Source of the DNA: GW2011-AR18 sp038046085
Lineage (GTDB): Archaea > Nanobdellota > Nanobdellia > SCGC-AAA011-G17 > GW2011-AR18
Direction of reading: 5' to 3'
NCBI GenBank assembly: GCA_038046085.1
Contig: JBBSWW010000015.1
Coordinates: forward strand, 1 to 26,626
DNA length: 26,626 nucleotides
Under the pieces are notes generated by a model, which searched no databases, was not told where the DNA came from, and worked only from the letters and a program-made list of their open reading frames with translations. Positions 22,030-26,626 of this stretch are shown here, one piece after another; the first letter of the stretch is position 1, and each line of letters starts with the position of its first letter. A program made the position numbers and the translations under genes.

Positions 22030-22611
22030 CTATATCTCATTCCAGACTTCATCATCTTTATTATTCCATAGTTTTTTAGCTACTTTTTCTGAAAAATCCT
22101 CATTAATTTTAATTTTCTTACAGAATTCTTTAAAATGTATTATAAATGTTGGTGCAAACTCTTCTGATTTTTCTTTTATCATATTTTCTATTTCTTCTAA
22201 AGTAAACTCTCTGAAGTATTGTATCTCTGTTGTATCTGGTATTAACTTATTAATATCTATAGCATTTTTTGTTGTAAACATCTTATATATCCCTTTTTCT
22301 TTATCTCCATCATATTTTGATGTTGTAATAAATTCTAGTTCTGTTTTTATTGATGTTTCCTCTTCTAACTCTCTTATTGCAGCCTCTTCATAGCTTTCAT
22401 TTGCCTGTACTTTTCCTCCAGCTGTGCATGTCCACACATCCGGGAATGGAAATTTATCTTTCGCTCTTCTTGATATTATAAACTTATTATCATCAGTTCT
22501 AGGTATTATTAATGAAGCTCTAAAAGTAAATATTCTTTGTTTTAATTCACTCTTGTTTCTTATTCCTATGACATTATCTTCCCAGTCTACTTCGTAGATT
22601 TGTTCTTCCAT
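22030..22611 (-). CDS. NUDIX hydrolase
   Basis: A 193-aa protein from ATG 22611. An in-frame TTG three codons upstream is less likely, because it lies inside the stop region of the preceding gene. The Nudix box is GGKVQANESYEEAAIRELEE (about residues 66-85), fitting G-x5-E-x7-RE-x2-EE, but a Thr-Ser replaces the usual final Gly. The preceding ISRRAKDKFPFPDVWTCTA and the start YEVDWEDNVIGIRNKSEL resemble the isopentenyl-diphosphate-isomerase/YfcD-like branch of the superfamily. It should hydrolyse a nucleoside diphosphate linked to another group; the substrate is unknown. Its ATG lies 1 nt after the stop of the rubredoxin-like gene, so it is co-transcribed with hisS. Confidence 0.85.
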   Translation of the reverse strand: MEEQIYEVDWEDNVIGIRNKSELKQRIFTFRASLIIPRTDDNKFIISRRAKDKFPFPDVWTCTAGGKVQANESYEEAAIRELEEETSIKTELEFITTSKYDGDKEKGIYKMFTTKNAIDINKLIPDTTEIQYFREFTLEEIENMIKEKSEEFAPTFIIHFKEFCKKIKINEDFSEKVAKKLWNNKDDEVWNEI

Positions 22612-22612
22612 T

Positions 22613-22759
22613 TTAATCAATAAAGTTCCATCTTTTCTTTAATAATTTCCATATTGGCTTGAACTTATGTTGTTTTCCATGACATTCTGGACACTCTTCT
22701 GGTGGTTCTTCTGCCTCTATAACATATCTGCATACTGAACATTTCCATTTATTTGTCAT
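22613..22759 (-). CDS. Rubredoxin-like zinc/iron ribbon protein, 48 aa
   Basis: A short gene between hisS and the NUDIX gene. It reads MTNKWKCSVCRYVIEAEE, then PPEECPECHGKQHKFKP and a basic Trp-containing tail. The two CxxC knuckles (CSVC at about 7-10, CPEC at about 23-26) with the P-P-E-E-C-P spacing match the rubredoxin-like domain found at the C-terminus of rubrerythrins, binding one Fe or Zn. It stands alone here, without a ferritin-like domain. The ATG overlaps the hisS stop by 11 nt and its TAA is 1 nt before the NUDIX ATG, so it is translationally coupled. Its role may be electron transfer or simply a zinc ribbon. Confidence 0.85.
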   Translation of the reverse strand: MTNKWKCSVCRYVIEAEEPPEECPECHGKQHKFKPIWKLLKKRWNFID

Positions 22760-24008
22760 TTTTTAATTTCTTCACTAATTCATTTACACTTAGTTTTTCT
22801 TCTTTTCCTGTTGTCATATCTCTTAGTGTATATTTATTTTCTTTAACCTCATTCTCTCCAATTATTACAACATATGGTATTCCTAGTGTATTTGCATACT
22901 CTAAATTTTTAGATATACTTCTTCCTATTAAATCTACATCAGAATTTATTCCATTATCTCTTAGTTCTTTTACTATTTCCATTGATTTTTCTATCTGTTT
23001 TATTGGTATTACATATGCTTTTGTTATCTCTACTTTTCTCTCTTTTATTGCTAATTCTATTCTATCTAATCCAAAACTTATTCCTATTGCTGGATATTTC
23101 TGGTTATTACCTATGAAGTTTCCTATGATATTATCATATCTTCCTCCAGATGTTATTGTTGATTTTACTTCTGAATTTTTTAATTTTACCTCAAATATTA
23201 TTCCTGTATAATATGATAATCCTCTTGCTAAGCTTGGATCAAAATATACTTCTGGAACGTATTTTGCTAGTTCTTCCATCTCATTTATTCCCTCTTTATT
23301 ATTTAGTTTAGTTTTTAGGAATTCTAGTTTTTCATTATTATTTCCTTCAACAGATACTAACCTTAGTAATTTTTCTATTTGTACATCTGTTAATTTTTCC
23401 TCTCTTAGTTCTTTCTTTACACCTTCTACTCCTATTTTTTCTAATTTATCTATTATTAATACAGAAGTTGTCTCTTTCTCTTTTGGTATTCCTGCTGATT
23501 CTAGTACTGAATCTAATATTTTTCTATTATTCACTTTGAACTGTACATCTAGTTTTAATTCATTGAAGATTTTTAATCCTAAATTAATAATTTCTACATC
23601 TGATAATATGTTTGCACTCCCTACTATATCTGCATCGCACTGCCAGAACTCTCTGTATCTCTCAACTGATACTGGTCCATCCCTGAATACTTTTCCTATC
23701 TCATATCTTTTGAATGGTAATTTGACAGTTGGATTTAATGCTACATAAATACATAATGGCACAGTTAAATCATATCTTAAAGCTAAATCTCTATTTCCTT
23801 GATCATTTAATTTAAATGTCTCTTTTAATATCTCAGCTCCTCCAGCATACTTGCTAGCTAATACATCATATCTTTGTAATGTTGGTGTCTCTAATGGTAA
23901 GAATCCGTATAATTCAAAGTTTTTCTTTATTACTTCAACTATGTAATTCATTAAGATTTTTTGTTTTTGATCTACCTCTTTTGTTCCTTTAGCTCTCTCT
24001 ATTTCCAT
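22749..24008 (-). CDS. hisS: Histidyl-tRNA synthetase
   Basis: A 419-aa class II aminoacyl-tRNA synthetase that charges tRNA-His in the cytoplasm. Motif 1 lies around GFLPLETPTLQRYD, and the motif 2 region is FKRYEIGKVFRDG with YREFWQCDADIVG. The two HisRS signature sequences are LALRYDLTVP (about residue 76) and ARGLSYYTGIIFEV (His A type), with motif 3 at SGGRYDNIIGNF and FGLDRIEL. The C-terminal anticodon-binding domain (about 325-419) starts at KAYVIPIK and includes YVVIIGENEVKENKYTLRDM. The length is normal. The ATG overlaps the M20 peptidase stop by 20 nt, so it is an internal gene of a tight operon. Confidence 0.95.
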   Translation of the reverse strand: MEIERAKGTKEVDQKQKILMNYIVEVIKKNFELYGFLPLETPTLQRYDVLASKYAGGAEILKETFKLNDQGNRDLALRYDLTVPLCIYVALNPTVKLPFKRYEIGKVFRDGPVSVERYREFWQCDADIVGSANILSDVEIINLGLKIFNELKLDVQFKVNNRKILDSVLESAGIPKEKETTSVLIIDKLEKIGVEGVKKELREEKLTDVQIEKLLRLVSVEGNNNEKLEFLKTKLNNKEGINEMEELAKYVPEVYFDPSLARGLSYYTGIIFEVKLKNSEVKSTITSGGRYDNIIGNFIGNNQKYPAIGISFGLDRIELAIKERKVEITKAYVIPIKQIEKSMEIVKELRDNGINSDVDLIGRSISKNLEYANTLGIPYVVIIGENEVKENKYTLRDMTTGKEEKLSVNELVKKLKNDK

Positions 24009-25038
24009 TGTACTTATCCTCCGTATTTTGCTTTATATAACTTTCTTTGCTTGTAAATTTCTTTATTATCTCTAAATAACACTCTTTTCCTTTCTCTATG
24101 TCTATTTTCTTTATTTTTTCATTATCAGAATGTGCATATTCATACTCTCCAGGACCAAATACTATAGTTTTACTTTTTTTAATCCAGAAATACATTTCAG
24201 TAAAATATGAAGCTATAATCTTATTGTAACTTAAATCATTAATGAAAGTTAGATCATTGTTAATAATAGGTTCATAGTCATATAAAATCTCCAATTCATT
24301 AGATCCAACAAAAGAATTTATTTCTTTTATTATATCATTGTTGTTTGTTGTTGTCCTAAATTCTATTACTGCTTCAGCATAGTCTGGAACTACATTTGCT
24401 GCTGTTCCGCCATTGATTTTTCCTATATTTAATGTTGTATCTCCAAGTTTTTCATCTTTAGGTAATATAATATTCTTTATATCACTTAATATTTTTACTA
24501 GTTTATCTATTGCATTTTTCCCTTTTTCAGGCATTGATCCAGGTGCATTTTTTCCATAACATTTTATTTTTATACCTAACAATCCTTTTTGTCCTATTAC
24601 AAGATTAAAATATGTTGGTTCTCCAACTATTACAATATCTGGATTGACAATTTTTATAGCCTCTTTTATTCCAGAAAAATCTGTTTCTTCGCTGACATCT
24701 AATAATATTCCAAAATCTTTAAGTCCTATTTCTCTTGCTTCTTCTCCAGCGATTATCATTCCAGCTATTATTGCTTTAGTATCGCATGCTCCTCTTCCAT
24801 AAAGGTATTCATTGTCTTCTTTTATCTCAAGTTGTTTTGGAACTGTGTCTATATGTGTTGTTAGTAATAATTTAGGTTCTCCTTTAGTTGCTAATATATT
24901 AAATCTATTCCCAATTCTTTGTATTTCTACTTTAAAGTTTTTCTTTAGTCTCTCTAATAGAAATTGTCCTATCAACTCTTCATTTCCAGATTCTGAAGGT
25001 ATTTTTAATAATTTCCTTGTTAGTTCTATAGTTTTCAT
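23989..25038 (-). CDS. M20-family metallopeptidase/deacylase (ArgE/DapE type)
   Basis: A 349-aa two-domain metal hydrolase. The catalytic domain shows LLLTTHIDTVP (metal His, catalytic Asp, about 59-63), YLYGRGACDTKA (bridging Asp), LLDVSEETDFSG (Glu base and metal Glu), and VIVGEPT; the final metal His is in GPGEYEYAHSDNEKI. The dimerisation domain (about 165-265) starts at GLLGIKIKCYGKN. Where ArgE/DapE enzymes have A-H-S-S with a His reaching the partner active site, this protein reads A-P-G-S, so that His is missing. It may therefore act on a different substrate, for example as a peptidase or N-acyl amino acid hydrolase. It overlaps the GNAT gene by 4 nt (ATGA) and hisS by 20 nt. Confidence 0.85.
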   Translation of the reverse strand: MKTIELTRKLLKIPSESGNEELIGQFLLERLKKNFKVEIQRIGNRFNILATKGEPKLLLTTHIDTVPKQLEIKEDNEYLYGRGACDTKAIIAGMIIAGEEAREIGLKDFGILLDVSEETDFSGIKEAIKIVNPDIVIVGEPTYFNLVIGQKGLLGIKIKCYGKNAPGSMPEKGKNAIDKLVKILSDIKNIILPKDEKLGDTTLNIGKINGGTAANVVPDYAEAVIEFRTTTNNNDIIKEINSFVGSNELEILYDYEPIINNDLTFINDLSYNKIIASYFTEMYFWIKKSKTIVFGPGEYEYAHSDNEKIKKIDIEKGKECYLEIIKKFTSKESYIKQNTEDKYNGNRES

Positions 25039-25631
25039 TTTACATCTCCTGAATTTCTTCTTAGGTATATTCTATCTTGATATTGTGGATCATAGACAAA
25101 ATTTTTCACACTAGTTCTGTCTTCTATACCATTATACCCTAATTTTCTAAATAGTCTCATTGAAGCTACATTTCTTTCATCTGTTCTTAAGAATAAGTCT
25201 CTCATTCCTTGTTCTCTTGCAACTTTAATATATTCTCTTCCTAAAGCAACTCCAATACCTTTATTTCTTGTTCCAGATCTTACTGCTATTTCATCCATAT
25301 AATTCGATGGTTCTTGTAATTTTCCTCCTAAGAAAGGAAATTCTTTATCAAAATCGCTTTCATAACCCCAAGTAAATCCAGATAATTCCAATGATGTTTC
25401 AGCAACAAGAATTATTCTATTTCTTCTTGATAAGGCATTTTCCAAATCTTTTTTAATATCATCTTCGCTCCAGAATTCTAATAATTCCAAACTATTTTTA
25501 CATTTTTTACAATTAGTTTTCTCATCTGAAGATTCTATATCAATAGTCTCTTTTATTGAATAGTTAACTCCGCAACAAGAACATTTTCTAAATTCGTCCC
25601 ACGGCGGTTCAGCAAATGCTGATTTGTACAC
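25035..25631 (-). CDS. GNAT acetyltransferase with zinc-ribbon insert; N-terminus affected by a frameshift
   Basis: The frame from GTG 25631 gives 198 aa. It has SAFAEPPWDEF (a GNAT alpha-1 motif), a four-Cys zinc knuckle (CSCC and CKKC, about 18-44) inserted early, then the acetyl-CoA-binding core: NYMDEIAVRSGTRNKGIGVA with the R-x-x-G-x-G-like motif, and LFLRTDERNVASMRLFRKLG. The GTG is unlikely to be the true start: the same frame continues upstream with VFTIREYKPADLSGIIGVYK, exactly the beta-1/alpha-1 start of a GNAT fold, and meets a TAA at 25697-25695 without any ATG/GTG/TTG. See the ORF at 25660-25728 for the likely 5' end in another frame. It is the first gene of the M20-hisS operon. 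Confidence 0.75.
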   Translation of the reverse strand: MYKSAFAEPPWDEFRKCSCCGVNYSIKETIDIESSDEKTNCKKCKNSLELLEFWSEDDIKKDLENALSRRNRIILVAETSLELSGFTWGYESDFDKEFPFLGGKLQEPSNYMDEIAVRSGTRNKGIGVALGREYIKVAREQGMRDLFLRTDERNVASMRLFRKLGYNGIEDRTSVKNFVYDPQYQDRIYLRRNSGDVK

Positions 25632-25659
25632 TCCTATAATCCCGCTTAAATCTGCTGGC

Positions 25660-25728
25660 TTATATTCTCTTATTGTGAATACAATCAGCGTTGTTTACGC
25701 TTATATCCTCTATAGTTCTGTTTGTCAT
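25660..25728 (-). other. Probable true start of the GNAT gene, one frame off
   Basis: ATG 25728 opens a 22-codon ORF (MTNRTIEDISVNNADC, then IHNKRI). A +1 shift (skipping one base) between about 25694 and 25663 would join it to the GNAT frame at VFTIREYKPAD. GGAGG (25738-25742) lies 9 nt before the ATG. One extra base in the genome or assembly, or programmed +1 frameshifting, would explain it. Confidence 0.5.
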
Positions 25729-25737
25729 TTTATTCTT

Positions 25738-25762
25738 CCTCCAATAAAATTTTATATTTATA
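25738..25762 (-). promoter_or_regulatory. Promoter and Shine-Dalgarno of the GNAT-M20-hisS operon
   Basis: The minus strand carries TTATAAATA (25762-25754), about 30 nt before ATG 25728, and GGAGG (25742-25738) 9 nt before it. The TATA spacing would put the start of transcription near 25733, inside the leader, so the Shine-Dalgarno may not be fully transcribed. Confidence 0.4.
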
Positions 25763-25840
25763 ACTATCTAAAAGAATTCTTTCAATGTTGATGAATACAA
25801 TCACTTGCCATTTTAAGACTTAATTGTTAGTATGTACAAA

Positions 25841-25850
25841 TTTATAAATC
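25841..25850 (+). promoter_or_regulatory. TATA box of the 130-aa hypothetical gene
   Basis: TTTATAAATC is centred about 25 nt upstream of ATG 25870, supporting that start over the ATG at 25879 and a leaderless mRNA. Confidence 0.55.
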
Positions 25851-25869
25851 TTTTCCTTGTCTAAAGTCT

Positions 25870-26262
25870 ATGGATGAAATGAATATTCTTGAAAGATCTG
25901 TTAGGGAAATAGAAGGGAGATTAGACAGTTCTGTGAATGGTAAGCTAAACAAGATTTCATGGCCTGATAAATTCATGTCTAAATTCTTGTGGATTATGGG
26001 TAATGGCAAGAAGAAACTTAGATTCTTTTATTTTCCAGACACTGAATGTTATCTTTCACAATTGAGAAATAAAGGTTTTCATTATCTACCTGAAGACAGG
26101 GTTCAGGAATGGCAGGAATTGAATGATTCTATAGCTCTTTCAAAGCCTGTTTATTTTATATCTTATGATTATAATGATTACAGGAAAGCTATATTAGCAA
26201 CAAATTCTAGAGATGATGCCTTCAAAGAACTTTCTAGAGCTTTAGAAGTTTATTTTAGATAA
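25870..26262 (+). CDS. Hypothetical protein, 130 aa
   Basis: I do not recognise this family. It is a soluble alpha/beta-looking protein without signal peptide or membrane segment. A charged N-terminal helix (MNILERSVREIEGRL) is followed by FMSKFLWIMGNGKKKLRFFY, a mixed region (YLPEDRVQEWQELND, then KPVYFISYDYNDYRKAIL) and a C-terminal helix (DDAFKELSRALEVYFR). It has one Cys. A good TATA box at the leaderless distance supports expression. The gene is monocistronic and divergent from the GNAT-hisS operon. Confidence 0.6.
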   Translation: MDEMNILERSVREIEGRLDSSVNGKLNKISWPDKFMSKFLWIMGNGKKKLRFFYFPDTECYLSQLRNKGFHYLPEDRVQEWQELNDSIALSKPVYFISYDYNDYRKAILATNSRDDAFKELSRALEVYFR

Positions 26263-26356
26263 TGGTCTTTTGTAAACTTTGCATTTTTTCTGAAGGATTT
26301 TCAAGAAATTTCAAGCAAGGTTTATGAATTTTAAAATATAGAATATATTCAGAACA

Positions 26357-26398
26357 TTTTTATACTTTTCTTACTATTCTTACAAGTAAGGAAGTGAT
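26357..26398 (+). promoter_or_regulatory. Promoter, dyad and Shine-Dalgarno of the AbrB-type gene
   Basis: TTTTTATAC (26357-26365) would start transcription near 26387. The inverted repeat CTTAC-AA-GTAAG (26379-26390) overlaps that start, and a further CTTAC lies at 26370-26374, so antitoxin binding and autoregulation are plausible. GGAAGTGAT (26390-26398) is a short Shine-Dalgarno 4 nt before ATG 26403. A palindrome GAATATATTC (26341-26350) lies just upstream of the TATA box. Confidence 0.45.
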
Positions 26399-26402
26399 AA
26401 TA

Positions 26403-26626
26403 ATGACTCTTATGGAAATGAAAACAGCTACTATTACACAAAAAGGGCAAATTGCAATACCTAAAAGTATTCGTGATTTGGAAGGATTCAAAGAAGGTAG
26501 TAAGATAGCAATTTTAGCATATGAAGATAGAATAGAGTTAAGACCATTAAAACAAATAAAAAAGATGTTTACTGCATTAGCTAGTGAAAAAGTTTTAGCT
26601 AAAGATTGGATGAGTAAAGAGGATGA
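26403..26626 (+). CDS. AbrB/SpoVT-type antitoxin (partial, cut by window end)
   Basis: The window contains 74 codons and no stop. The N-terminal MKTATITQKGQIAIPKSIRD followed by GFKEGSKIAILAYEDRIELR is the swapped-hairpin AbrB DNA-binding domain with its signature T-x-KGQI-IPK. The later part (FTALASEKVLAKDWMSKEDE) is the typical toxin-wrapping C-terminal helix of VapB/MazE-like antitoxins, in which residues around 'LAKDW' contact the toxin. A toxin gene would be expected just beyond the window. The start is set by the AbrB alignment and the Shine-Dalgarno; ATGs at codons 4 and 6 are also possible. Confidence 0.85.
   Translation, partial: MTLMEMKTATITQKGQIAIPKSIRDLEGFKEGSKIAILAYEDRIELRPLKQIKKMFTALASEKVLAKDWMSKED

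Noticed and set aside
26263..26340. Direct repeat TTTCAAGAAATTTCAAG after the 130-aa gene as a functional site
   Set aside because: It is too short and AT-rich, with no promoter or gene at a meaningful distance.

Overview
The window looks like a chromosomal piece of an AT-rich archaeon, most likely a DPANN lineage of the Woesearchaeota/Pacearchaeota type. This is an inference; no 16S rRNA gene is present. The supporting signs are TATA boxes centred about 25-27 nt upstream of many start codons (leaderless mRNAs), a TrmB-type regulator, a tRNA gene interrupted by bulge-helix-bulge introns, archaeal-style RelE-like and AbrB-type toxin/antitoxin genes, and surface proteins carrying a short TG-x-AV motif just after the N-terminal membrane segment.

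Layout. 1-4.9 kb: a surface-protein block on the + strand, with a large membrane-anchored protein that resembles glycoside hydrolases at its C-terminus, a LamG-like protein anchored at both ends, and a lipoprotein with a degenerate M23 fold. 5.1-8.2 kb (-): a tight operon of sulfotransferase, B12-type radical SAM protein and aldo/keto reductase, divergent from a TrmB regulator (8.2-9.0 kb, +). 9.0-11.1 kb (-): a secreted LamG-LamG-polysaccharide deacetylase. 11.3-12.4 kb (+): a lipoprotein amidohydrolase. 12.4-12.95 kb has no protein gene but holds a tRNA-Ser(GGA) gene on the - strand with three introns, and a tandem hairpin repeat beside its 3' end. 13-15.9 kb: an APH-type kinase, a RelE-like toxin with its wHTH partner, a TIMP/NTR-like membrane protein and a GNAT acetyltransferase. 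16.0-21.7 kb (+): an exopolysaccharide locus of deacetylase, processive family-2 glycosyltransferase, second deacetylase and a ConA-like surface protein. 21.7-25.7 kb (-): a housekeeping operon of GNAT (with an apparent frameshift near its start), M20 peptidase, hisS, a 48-aa rubredoxin-like protein, a NUDIX hydrolase and a small unknown protein. 25.9-26.6 kb (+): an unknown protein and the start of an AbrB-type antitoxin gene cut by the window edge.

How the genes work together. The 16-21.7 kb genes have the logic of bacterial pga/ica loci: a membrane synthase makes a beta-linked amino-sugar polymer and anchored deacetylases with PgaB-like metal-ligand spacing trim it outside the cell. The ConA/LamG-like domains on the deacetylases and neighbours probably bind it. 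The LamG-deacetylase at 9-11 kb shares a 15-nt identical TATA-containing promoter element with the synthase operon, so the two may be co-regulated.

The two strongest observations are the triple-intron tRNA-Ser(GGA), whose three introns each fit a bulge-helix-bulge splice motif and whose removal gives a clean 83-nt class II tRNA, and the archaeal synthase/double-deacetylase exopolysaccharide locus.
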